Position numbers and translations under genes: made by a program
Notes under the pieces: model-generated
The model's database searches: none
What the model saw: the letters and a program-made list of their open reading frames with translations, nothing else
What the model was told of the DNA's origin: nothing
Assembly (NCBI GenBank): GCA_003131665.1
Contig: PKWA01000156.1
Coordinates: 1,046 to 6,343 of the forward strand
Direction of reading: 5' to 3'
Length of the DNA: 5,298 nucleotides
From: Acidimicrobiaceae bacterium
GTDB taxonomy: Bacteria; Actinomycetota; Acidimicrobiia; Acidimicrobiales; RAAP-2
Shown here: piece after piece, positions 1 through 5,298 of the stretch
Layout: the number at the start of each line of letters is the position of its first letter
Position numbering within the stretch: position 1 is the first letter of the stretch

Positions 1-691
1 AGTGCTGCGCGACGACGACGTCGCTGATCTCGCCAGACGCATTCCGGTGGTCTTACTCGCCGGCAAGGGAGATTCAACATCGGCCGTGACCGTTCGAGTC
101 GACAACGAACAAGCCATGCGCAGCCTGGCCGAGCACCTCATCAATGTCCACGGCATCACGCGTGTTGGATTCGTGACGGGTATGGAGGAAAGCCCCGACA
201 GCGTCGCGCGGGCCATCGCGTTTCGTCACGTGATCGAGGAGTTGGGCGGGACGCTCGATGACGTTGATCTTCTGGAGTCGGACTGGACGTCCGCCGGTGG
301 CGAGGAGGCGATGCAGAAGCGAATCATCCGCGACGAACCGTTGCCCCAAGCATTCGCGTGTGCCAACGACCAAACCGCGGTGGGCGTCATCTACGCACTC
401 AGTGCCAGCGGTCTACGAGTTCCAGAGGACCTGGTCGTCACGGGCTTTGACGACATCACGTTGACCCGATACTTCAATCCTTCGCTGACCACTATTCGCC
501 AGTCGGGCAGCATCTTGGGAGAAGTCGCCGTCGACGCCTTAGTGGCCATGCTCAATGACGACAACGACGTGAAACGAACCATTGTGTTACCGACCGAGCT
601 CGTCGTGCGTGAAAGCTGCGGTTGCGTCAACGAATCCGACGCGCGAGCATCGCTCGGCAAACTGGTCACCCTCGGCAAGGAAGTGGGCTGA
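1..691 (+). CDS. LacI/GalR-family transcriptional regulator, C-terminal part (5'-truncated by window)
   Basis: This is the effector-binding domain of a LacI/GalR-type repressor, a cytoplasmic protein that binds an operator and releases it (or binds tighter) when a small ligand, most often a sugar, is present. The first complete codon is at 2, and 229 residues are visible. Family members run about 330-350 residues, so roughly 100-110 residues, including the helix-turn-helix and hinge, lie upstream. Visible landmarks are the VDN motif at visible residues 33-35, the CANDQTAVGV stretch at 120-129 (the usual A-N-D-x-x-A-x-G element), PEDLVVTGFDD at 141-151, TTIRQ at 163-167 and the family-typical ending LVVRESCGC at 200-208. 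The GTG at base 2 is probably internal, because the fold begins earlier. The stop lies 2 bases before the permease gene, so regulator and transporter are probably one operon. The family assignment is sure; the ligand is not readable. Confidence 0.95.
   Translation, partial: VLRDDDVADLARRIPVVLLAGKGDSTSAVTVRVDNEQAMRSLAEHLINVHGITRVGFVTGMEESPDSVARAIAFRHVIEELGGTLDDVDLLESDWTSAGGEEAMQKRIIRDEPLPQAFACANDQTAVGVIYALSASGLRVPEDLVVTGFDDITLTRYFNPSLTTIRQSGSILGEVAVDALVAMLNDDNDVKRTIVLPTELVVRESCGCVNESDARASLGKLVTLGKEVG
677..683 (+). promoter_or_regulatory. Ribosome-binding site of the first permease gene
   Basis: AAGGAAG lies inside the last codons of the regulator gene, 10 bases before the ATG at 694. It supports 694 as the start rather than the earlier in-frame ATG at 622, which would add 24 residues with no transporter character in front of the first membrane segment. 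The ATG at 700 is a possible alternative. Confidence 0.6.
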
Positions 692-693
692 GC

Positions 694-1674
694 ATGCGAA
701 TGCTCGCTCGTCGCCTCTTGCTCTACATCGTCACCGCGTGGGTGGCCATCACCGCAAACTTTCTTCTGCCGCGAATGATGCCCGGCAATCCGATTCAGAC
801 GTTGATCGGCAAGATCACCAATACCGTCACTCCGGAGGAGATTCGCGCGATTCGACTCTCTTTTGGTCTGGGCTTTCATCAAGGTCTCGTCGCCCAGTAC
901 TTCACCTACCTGACCCAACTCGTCCACGGCAACCTCGGCATATCAATCACCCTCGGGGCGCCGGTGAGTTCAATTCTGCGCGAAGCAGTCCCCTGGACGG
1001 TGGGGCTCATTGGGCTTTCGACCATATTTAGCTTCGCGATCGGCACATTTGGCGGGGCGCTCCTTGGATGGACTCGCGGTTCACGTCTCGACTCACTGAT
1101 CCCCACCGCTACCTTTTTCCAAGCCGTGCCGTACTTCTTCTTGGCCACGGTGATGCTCCTGCTCTTCGGCAGTGATCTGCACTGGTTCCCCGTGCTCGGC
1201 GCCTACAGCCCGACGGTCACCCAGGGGTGGAATCTGGCCTACATCGAAAGCGTGATTCGATACGGCGAACTACCCCTGATCGCGATCGTCTTGAGCTCCC
1301 TCGCGGGCTGGATGCTGGGCATGCGCAACATGATGATCACGATGATCGGCGAGGACTTCGTTCTGATGGCGGTCGCGAAGGGTCTGCCGCGGCGAAAGGT
1401 GATTTGGCACGCCGCGCGCAACGCGATTCTCCCCAGCATCGCGAACCTGTCGCTCGCCATCGGTCTGGTGGTGTCCGGTGCTCTTCTCGTTGAACTCGTG
1501 TTCAACTACCCCGGGGTGGGCGATCTGCTCTTGCAGGCCGTGCTCAACGAGGACTACCCGCTCATCCAAGGCATCTTCTTAGTCATCACGCTCGCGGTGT
1601 TGGCCGCTAACTTCTTGGCCGACATTGTCTACCTCTGGCTTGATCCGCGAACGAGAACGGTGGCCGCGGTATGA
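694..1674 (+). CDS. ABC importer permease, DppB/OppB-like
   Basis: This is one of two integral inner-membrane subunits that form the channel of an Opp/Dpp-type ABC importer. From ATG 694 the protein has 326 residues, normal for DppB/OppB. A first membrane helix (about residues 7-26) is followed by the family-typical PRMMPGNP (26-33), a large extracytoplasmic region with the VHGNLGIS motif (77-84), and further helices around 103-126, 136-158, 193-210, 250-271 and 292-314. The cytoplasmic EAA-type coupling loop spans about 220-247, with the conserved glycine at 230 and ILP at 245-247, and would dock on an ATPase. The late motif FNYPGVGDLLLQAV (270-283) is typical of DppB. The gene starts 2 bases after the regulator and its stop overlaps the next start (ATGA). 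Family and role are clear; the substrate is not determined by this subunit alone. Confidence 0.95.
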   Translation: MRMLARRLLLYIVTAWVAITANFLLPRMMPGNPIQTLIGKITNTVTPEEIRAIRLSFGLGFHQGLVAQYFTYLTQLVHGNLGISITLGAPVSSILREAVPWTVGLIGLSTIFSFAIGTFGGALLGWTRGSRLDSLIPTATFFQAVPYFFLATVMLLLFGSDLHWFPVLGAYSPTVTQGWNLAYIESVIRYGELPLIAIVLSSLAGWMLGMRNMMITMIGEDFVLMAVAKGLPRRKVIWHAARNAILPSIANLSLAIGLVVSGALLVELVFNYPGVGDLLLQAVLNEDYPLIQGIFLVITLAVLAANFLADIVYLWLDPRTRTVAAV

Positions 1675-2639
1675 GGTCTCTTCGTCTGCCTCGCTCCCCC
1701 AAGGTCATCATCGGTCTGGTCATTGTGGGCTTTTTCATCATCATGACCGTCATCGGGCCGTGGCTCGCACCGTACGATCCGAGTTCCACGGCCTTCGCGC
1801 CGTTGCTCTCCCCCTCGGCGCACCACTGGCTCGGTACCACGAGCCTCGGTCAAGACATCTTTTCTCAACTGCTGGTCGGAGCGCGCGCCACCATGGTGGT
1901 GGCCCTACTCGCGGGACTCGCGGCCACGATTCTCTCGATGACCGTGGGCATCGCCGCGGGGTATCTCGGCGGATGGTCCGACGAGGGGCTCTCACTCGTC
2001 TCGAACGTCTTTCTCGCGATACCGGGCGTGCCGTTGCTCATCGTGATCGACAGCTATCTGCCGGTCAACAGTCGCTCGAACTTCTTCGTGATTGGACTCA
2101 TCATCAGCCTCACCGGGTGGGCCTGGGGAGCGCGCGTCCTTCGCGCCCAGACGATGTCCCTGCGAAATCGTGACTTCGTCGAGGCGGCGCGCATCATCGG
2201 CGAGAAGCGTACGCGGATCATGTTTACTGAGGTCGCGCCCAACCTCCTGCCCGTGCTCGCTTCCTCCTTCCTCTTTACGGTTCTCTACTCCATCGGTGCC
2301 TACGTGACCCTCGCCTACATCGGTCTGACCAGTACGGCAGTGTGGAACTGGGGCACCATGCTCTACTGGGCCCAGGCGAACAACGCGCCGCTGTCGGGCG
2401 AGTGGTACTGGTTCGTGCCACCGGGCATCTGCATTGCCCTGGTGGGCACCGGACTGGCCCTGGTGAACTTCGGGATTGACGAGTTCATTAATCCCCGCCT
2501 TCGCGCGGGCGGGCTCACCGCTCGCCAACGGCGCCAGCTGGGTCTGCCCCGGCGTATCCGACTCGGTCTCACGCCCGTGCTGCACGCGTCTTCGAAGCCA
2601 AAGATCGTGCCCGCACACGCAAAGTTGGTGAGCCAGTGA
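1671..2639 (+). CDS. ABC importer permease, DppC/OppC-like
   Basis: This is the second channel subunit, expected to pair with the preceding permease. It has 322 residues. The first helix is at about 11-33 and is followed by the DppC/OppC signature WLGTTSLGQDIFSQLLVGAR (53-72). Further helices are near 75-99, 107-130, 138-158, 196-218 and 250-270. The EAA coupling loop is canonical: EAA at 171-173, glycine at 177 and LLP at 192-194. The usual family end, here FINPRLR (272-278), is followed by about 44 more residues rich in Arg and Lys, a cytoplasmic tail longer than in E. coli DppC. The start overlaps the previous stop by 4 bp and there is no obvious separate ribosome-binding site, so translation is probably coupled. 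The end overlaps the following ATPase start (GTGA). Confidence 0.95.
   Translation: MRSLRLPRSPKVIIGLVIVGFFIIMTVIGPWLAPYDPSSTAFAPLLSPSAHHWLGTTSLGQDIFSQLLVGARATMVVALLAGLAATILSMTVGIAAGYLGGWSDEGLSLVSNVFLAIPGVPLLIVIDSYLPVNSRSNFFVIGLIISLTGWAWGARVLRAQTMSLRNRDFVEAARIIGEKRTRIMFTEVAPNLLPVLASSFLFTVLYSIGAYVTLAYIGLTSTAVWNWGTMLYWAQANNAPLSGEWYWFVPPGICIALVGTGLALVNFGIDEFINPRLRAGGLTARQRRQLGLPRRIRLGLTPVLHASSKPKIVPAHAKLVSQ
2627..2632 (+). promoter_or_regulatory. Ribosome-binding site supporting the GTG start at 2636
   Basis: GGTGAG matches the 3' part of the Shine-Dalgarno consensus (AGGAGGTGA) and lies 3 bases before GTG 2636. The later in-frame ATGs (2675, 2678, 2684) have no comparable purine-rich site, and the GTGA overlap repeats at the next junction, so GTG 2636 is preferred. 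Confidence 0.5.
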
Positions 2640-3802
2640 TCGCCGACCCCCTAAAGACCCAAGCAACGTCGAAAATGATGGACATGCAGTTAAGAGAGGT
2701 CGCGCCCGCCAGTGCGCACCACGAGTTCGTCCTGGAAGTTAATAACTTCAATGTCGACTATGGCGTGGGCGAGAACATGGTGCGCGCCGTCAACGACGTG
2801 ACGCTCAAGCTCCGGCGTTCCCAAGTGCTCGGTGTCGCCGGCGAAAGTGGCTCAGGCAAGTCCACGCTGGTGTACGCCATGACGCGTCTGTTGCGAGCGC
2901 CCGGCGTGATCAGCGGCGGGGACGTGACGCTCAATATCACCAACGACGGCGACTCCGATGAGGTGACGCCGATCAATCTCGTGACGGCGAGTGAAAAGGA
3001 ACTACGACAGATCCGCTGGTCGCACGTCTCGATCGTCTTGCAAAGTGCGCTCAACGCACTGAACCCGGTGCTTCGTGTGGGTCGTGAGTTTCACGAGGTC
3101 CTGAAGACCCACCGCCGTGAATTGACCAAATCCCAACGTCACGCTCGGTCCGTGGAGTTACTGAAGATGGTCGGTCTCAATGAAGACCGACTGGCCCGCT
3201 TTCCCCACGAGCTCTCGGGCGGTCAGCGCCAGCGGATCATGATTGCCCTCGCGCTCGCGCTGGATCCAGAGTTGGTGATCATGGACGAGCCCACGACCGC
3301 GCTCGACGTGGTCACCCAACGCGAGATCATCAACGAATTGAACGAACTTCGCTCGCGCTACGGCTTTGCCTTGATCTTCATCACCCACGACCTCTCGTTA
3401 CTCATTGAGCTCGCCGACGAGATCGTCGTGATGTACGCCGGCGCGATCATCGAACGCGCGGGCGCGAGCGAACTCTACGAGGCGCCGCGCCACCCCTACA
3501 CCCTCGGACTCATCAACTCGTTTCCCCCGATGCACGGTGATCGACGAGAGCTCACCGGCATTCCCGGTTCGCCGCCCGACCTCGCCGAACTGCCCGAGGG
3601 CTGTAGTTTTGCCCCCCGTTGTCCCTACGCCATGGCGCGCTGCCTGCACGAGGCGCCGGCGCTCTTGAACATTGGCGACTCGGATCGCAGCGTGGCCTGC
3701 TGGCTGCACACCGGGGACTCGTCGGTGACGGTGCCGGTCGAGCTTTCACGTTCATCGAGTCCCTCGCGCGCACACGTCACCGTGTTACAGGACCACACGT
3801 GA
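2636..3802 (+). CDS. ABC importer ATPase, DppD/OppD-like, with four-Cys C-terminal domain
   Basis: This is the first of two cytoplasmic nucleotide-binding subunits that drive import by ATP hydrolysis. From GTG 2636 it has 388 residues. The visible motifs are Walker A GESGSGKST (69-77), Q-loop Gln136, signature LSGGQ (193-197), Walker B ending Asp217-Glu218 with Glu218 as the catalytic base, D-loop TALD (221-224) and H-loop His251. All are intact. The C-terminal oligopeptide/dipeptide transporter domain begins near HPYTLGL (286-292) and carries Cys323, Cys329, Cys336 and Cys355, the spacing associated with a [4Fe-4S] cluster in Opp/Dpp ATPases. It is longer than E. coli DppD (about 327 residues) because of an extra N-terminal leader of about 30 residues, a charged insertion near 101-128 (NDGDSDE) and about 30 Ser-rich residues at the end. 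The N-terminal leader would shorten if translation began at 2675-2684. Confidence 0.95.
   Translation: MIADPLKTQATSKMMDMQLREVAPASAHHEFVLEVNNFNVDYGVGENMVRAVNDVTLKLRRSQVLGVAGESGSGKSTLVYAMTRLLRAPGVISGGDVTLNITNDGDSDEVTPINLVTASEKELRQIRWSHVSIVLQSALNALNPVLRVGREFHEVLKTHRRELTKSQRHARSVELLKMVGLNEDRLARFPHELSGGQRQRIMIALALALDPELVIMDEPTTALDVVTQREIINELNELRSRYGFALIFITHDLSLLIELADEIVVMYAGAIIERAGASELYEAPRHPYTLGLINSFPPMHGDRRELTGIPGSPPDLAELPEGCSFAPRCPYAMARCLHEAPALLNIGDSDRSVACWLHTGDSSVTVPVELSRSSSPSRAHVTVLQDHT
3789..3792 (+). promoter_or_regulatory. Ribosome-binding site deciding the second ATPase start
   Basis: AGGA lies 6 bases before GTG 3799. The reading frame is open back to about 3619, but that upstream part is read in another frame as the end of the preceding ATPase. 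The first residues after GTG 3799 already lead into the family N-terminus (LSVRHLTRHF), so 3799 is the start. Confidence 0.55.
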
Positions 3803-4848
3803 GCGAGATCACGACCACGCCGGCGCAGTTGAGTGTCCGACACTTGACGCGCCACTTCACGACCCGCGTGCCCGGGCGACTCCTTCACGCCAAGCGTGTG
3901 GTGCGCGCCGTGGACGACGCGAGTCTCGACCTGGTGCGCGGCCAGGTGACGGCCGTCGTCGGAGAGAGCGGCTCGGGCAAGTCAGTCCTCGCGCGGATGC
4001 TGGCGAGGATCATCGCGCCGACGTCGGGTGAACTAATCCTCGAGGGCACGACGATTCCCGCAGGCGCCAAGCGCACCCTCGAATACGCGTCCAAAGTGCA
4101 GCTCGTCCTCCAAGATCCCTACGCTTCGACCAATCCCGTTCACCGCATCCGCCACAGTCTCGAGCGTCCGCTCCTCATTCACGGTGCGAAGAAGCACGAC
4201 GTCGAAGACCTGGCCAAGGCCGCGCTCTCGCGAGTCTCGCTCGATCCACCCGAGCGCTTTTTGGATCGCTATCCCCACGAACTCTCCGGCGGTCAGCTCC
4301 AGCGCGTCTCGATTGCCCGTGCGCTCTGCGTGAAACCAGACGTTCTCCTCGCCGACGAGCCGATCTCCATGCTCGACGTCTCGGTGCGCCTGGGCATCTT
4401 GAACCTCCTCAAGGGGCTGTGCGACAACGAGCACCTCGCCGTCTTGTACATCACCCACGACATCGCCTCGGCCCGCTACCTCGCCGACGAGATCATCGTG
4501 ATGTACGCCGGCCAGATCGTCGAACGTTCGCGCGGCACGGCCCTCGTCGACGAGCCCACACACCCCTACACCCAACTCCTGATCGCCTCGGTTCCGGATC
4601 CCTCCGATCCCACCAGCCAGGCATCGCAGTCCGATGAGCACTCCTCGTACGCCGTACCCGAGGTCGGATGCCGTTTCGCGCCGCGATGCCCTTTCGTGAT
4701 GGACGTCTGTCGTACGACCGATCCGCCGGTCTTCCAGGTTGGTGAGGGACACACTTCTCGCTGCTGGTTATACGCAGACAGGCCCGAAGCCGTTGTCGAG
4801 ATGGCGCTTCCAGAGCGCCGACGAGAGGGGGAAACGACGAAGACATGA
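3799..4848 (+). CDS. ABC importer ATPase, DppF/OppF-like, with four-Cys C-terminal domain
   Basis: This is the second cytoplasmic ATPase, predicted to form a heterodimer with the preceding one. From GTG 3799 the protein has 349 residues, close to the usual DppF/OppF length. Motifs are Walker A GESGSGKSV (55-63; Val replaces the common last Thr, while catalytic Lys61 and Ser62 are kept), Q-loop Gln105, signature LSGGQ (162-166), Walker B ending Asp186-Glu187, D-loop SMLD (190-193) and H-loop His220. The motif RYPHELSGGQLQR is typical of this subunit. The C-terminal domain begins at HPYTQLL (255-261) and holds Cys291, Cys297, Cys304 and Cys322, again fitting a [4Fe-4S] site. Both ATP sites of the pair therefore look catalytically competent. 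The gene overlaps the upstream stop by 4 bp (GTGA) and is the last gene of the tightly packed block. Confidence 0.95.
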   Translation: MSEITTTPAQLSVRHLTRHFTTRVPGRLLHAKRVVRAVDDASLDLVRGQVTAVVGESGSGKSVLARMLARIIAPTSGELILEGTTIPAGAKRTLEYASKVQLVLQDPYASTNPVHRIRHSLERPLLIHGAKKHDVEDLAKAALSRVSLDPPERFLDRYPHELSGGQLQRVSIARALCVKPDVLLADEPISMLDVSVRLGILNLLKGLCDNEHLAVLYITHDIASARYLADEIIVMYAGQIVERSRGTALVDEPTHPYTQLLIASVPDPSDPTSQASQSDEHSSYAVPEVGCRFAPRCPFVMDVCRTTDPPVFQVGEGHTSRCWLYADRPEAVVEMALPERRREGETTKT

Positions 4849-4867
4849 CGATGATCAACTAGCTGGC

Positions 4868-4896
4868 CGCACGACTGAACGTTTAGAGGTCGTGCG
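4868..4896 (+). repeat. Inverted repeat / potential hairpin after the ATPase gene
   Basis: CGCACGAC (4868-4875) and GTCGTGCG (4889-4896) are perfect 8-bp inverted repeats around a 13-base loop. GGC (4865-4867) could also pair with GCC (4901-4903) across a 4-base bulge. It begins 20 bases after the ATPase stop codon. No T-run follows, so it does not look like an intrinsic terminator. It could be an RNA stem that protects or processes the mRNA 3' end of the four-gene block, or it could reflect the DNA palindrome lying in its loop. Confidence 0.5.
4875..4886. promoter_or_regulatory. Candidate LacI-family operator
   Basis: CTGAACGTTTAG is a palindrome apart from one mismatched pair (third and tenth bases). 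It has the central AACGTT that LacI-family operators such as those of PurR share. It is the only such site I noticed in the non-coding sequence, and it lies in the loop of the larger inverted repeat, 123 bases before the binding-protein ATG. An adjacent LacI-type regulator makes it a natural candidate target. This is inferred from pattern only: no promoter was confidently found around it, and the DNA-binding domain is outside the window. Confidence 0.3.
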
Positions 4897-4915
4897 ATCG
4901 GCCAAACGCGCGAAG

Positions 4916-4987
4916 GTCCAACCGGCCCCGCGTCAGGCAAAAAGGACCCACACGGTTCTAATCAACGTCGGCGAAGGCCGGCTGGAC
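4916..4987 (+). other. Structured non-coding region upstream of the binding-protein gene
   Basis: The arms 4916-4927 (GTCCAACCGGCC) and 4976-4987 (GGCCGGCTGGAC) are complementary at 11 of 12 positions, with one A-C mismatch. Above a 4-base bulge (4972-4975), 4928-4930 can pair with 4969-4971. Then 4931-4933 can pair with 4965-4967. Near the tip AGGACC (4943-4948) can pair with GGTTCT (4954-4959), with one G-U, around a CACAC loop. The whole forms a plausible branched or long hairpin ending 11 bases before the ribosome-binding site. It does not match a riboswitch class that I recognise. Likely roles are mRNA stability or segmental expression of the binding protein over the membrane subunits, or control of ribosome access. 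The pairing is seen; the role is inferred. Confidence 0.4.
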
Positions 4988-4998
4988 AATAACAATAT

Positions 4999-5006
4999 AA
5001 AGGAAG
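4999..5006 (+). promoter_or_regulatory. Ribosome-binding site of the binding-protein gene
   Basis: AAAGGAAG, with core AAAGGA ending 5 bases before ATG 5010, sits in an A/T-rich unpaired stretch just after the structured region. It is the clearest ribosome-binding site in the window, in keeping with the high expression usual for binding proteins. Confidence 0.7.
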
Positions 5007-5009
5007 CGT

Positions 5010-5096
5010 ATGTTTAGAAAAATAGGAGTTATTTTGACTGCCCTATCGTGCTTAACGATAGGTATGGTGGCGGCGACCGTCGGTGTCGCCTCAGCA
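5010..5096 (+). other. Signal-peptide coding segment with minor codons
   Basis: Codons 1-29 encode the predicted Sec signal peptide. Codons 2-10 are markedly A/T-rich. AGA (3), ATA (5), CTA (12), TTA (15) and ATA (17) cluster here, in contrast to the C/G-ending codons of the neighbouring genes. A/T-rich starts often keep the initiation region unpaired, which would explain codons 2-10 but not the hairpin further in. Confidence 0.65.
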
Positions 5097-5298
5097 GCCA
5101 AAAGCTCGGTGTTGACCATTGAGGGCAACACCGGAGTAACCTTCACCGACAACTTCAATCCCTTCGACTCGAGTGCCTTCGCGGAACAGTTGAGCGTTCG
5201 CTCACTGGTCAACGAACCGCTTTTTGAGTTCGACACGTTGAAGGCCAACACTCAGTACCCGTGGCTCGCAACCAGTTACGCGTGGAGCAACGGCGGTA
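5010..5298 (+). CDS. Family 5 extracellular solute-binding protein (DppA/OppA-like), N-terminal part
   Basis: This is the substrate-capturing component of the importer encoded upstream, cut by the window end after 96 codons (family members are typically 500-600 residues). Residues 1-29 form a Sec signal peptide: basic start with Arg3-Lys4, hydrophobic core, and Ala27-Ser28-Ala29 before a likely signal peptidase I cut. Cys14 is too early and its preceding residues (ALS) are a poor lipobox, so a released protein or one held in some other way is more likely than a lipoprotein. The mature start has family 5 hallmarks: TFTDNFNPF (44-52), NEPLFEFDTL (68-77) and YPWLATSYAWSNGG (83-96). The gene is separated from the ATPase gene by 161 bp, unlike the overlapping genes before it. 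The family is clear; peptide versus oligosaccharide cannot be decided from this part. Confidence 0.9.
   Translation, partial: MFRKIGVILTALSCLTIGMVAATVGVASAAKSSVLTIEGNTGVTFTDNFNPFDSSAFAEQLSVRSLVNEPLFEFDTLKANTQYPWLATSYAWSNGG
5042..5062 (+). repeat. Perfect 8-bp hairpin within the signal-peptide codons
   Basis: CCTATCGT (5042-5049) and ACGATAGG (5055-5062) are exact reverse complements around the loop GCTTA. The hairpin begins 32 bases after the first base of the start codon and spans the end of codon 11 to codon 18. Three of the minor codons (CTA, TTA, ATA) contribute to it. It could be chance, an RNA pause or stability element, or a protein-binding site; no T-run follows. Confidence 0.4.

Noticed and set aside
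391..927. Long open frame on the minus strand (178 codons) across the regulator-permease junction
   Set aside because: It lies opposite two clear family genes, its product has no recognisable domain, and high-GC genes commonly leave such antisense frames open.
3619..3798. Upstream extension of the second ATPase reading frame
   Set aside because: This part is already coding for the cysteine domain of the first ATPase in another frame, and a GTG with a good ribosome-binding site at 3799 fits the family N-terminus.
4939..4959. Intrinsic terminator for the minus strand (AGAACC-GTGTG-GGTCCT stem followed by TTTTT)
   Set aside because: The stem is only 6 bp with one G-U pair, and no minus-strand gene is visible that would need it.
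4934..4962. Possible promoter with -10-like TCTAAT at 4957-4962
   Set aside because: The hexamer at the correct -35 distance (CAGGCA) matches TTGACA at only three positions, and the -10 lies within a predicted stem-loop region.
4983..5000. TGGACA (-35-like) and TATAAA (-10-like) just before the binding-protein gene
   Set aside because: The two hexamers are only 6 bases apart, so they cannot work as one promoter, and TATAAA overlaps the ribosome-binding site.
4739..5017. Open frame of 92 codons spanning the gap between the second ATPase and the binding protein
   Set aside because: It overlaps the end of the ATPase gene and the start of the binding protein, its product resembles no family, and the gap has RNA-structure features instead.
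5028..5053. Lipoprotein signal using Cys14 of the binding protein
   Set aside because: The residues before it (ALS) do not fit a lipobox well, the hydrophobic stretch before Cys14 is too short, and a normal Ala-Ser-Ala cut site follows at residues 27-29.

Overview
The window is a stretch of one plus-strand transport locus from a moderately high-GC bacterium. By eye the base composition is about 60% GC. The tight 4-bp gene overlaps, GTG starts and protein style suggest an actinobacterium. TTA codons are fairly frequent, which argues against a Streptomyces-like genome. An Acidimicrobiia-type lineage is only a guess.

Layout: bases 1-691 hold the ligand-binding part of a LacI/GalR-family repressor whose DNA-binding N-terminus lies upstream of the window. 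Two bases later begins a four-gene cassette for an oligopeptide/dipeptide-type (Opp/Dpp) ABC importer: DppB-like permease (694-1674), DppC-like permease (1671-2639), DppD-like ATPase (2636-3802) and DppF-like ATPase (3799-4848). The four genes are joined by three successive 4-bp stop/start overlaps (ATGA, GTGA, GTGA), so they are almost certainly co-transcribed and translationally coupled. After a 161-bp non-coding gap comes the start of the matching family 5 solute-binding protein (5010 to the window end), with a Sec signal peptide.

How it works together: the secreted binding protein captures the substrate, the two permeases form the channel, and the two ATPases, each with a four-cysteine C-terminal domain, power import. 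Expression is probably controlled by the LacI-family protein in response to a small ligand. A LacI-type regulator next to this importer points to an oligosaccharide (as known for several Opp-type sugar importers) at least as much as to a peptide, but the sequence shown cannot decide this.

The genes are of known families. The least explained sequence is the 161-bp gap. It holds an inverted repeat enclosing a LacI-operator-like palindrome, then a long imperfect inverted repeat with an internal hairpin, directly ahead of the ribosome-binding site. A further perfect 8-bp hairpin lies inside the signal-peptide codons. I see no clearly new gene system here.
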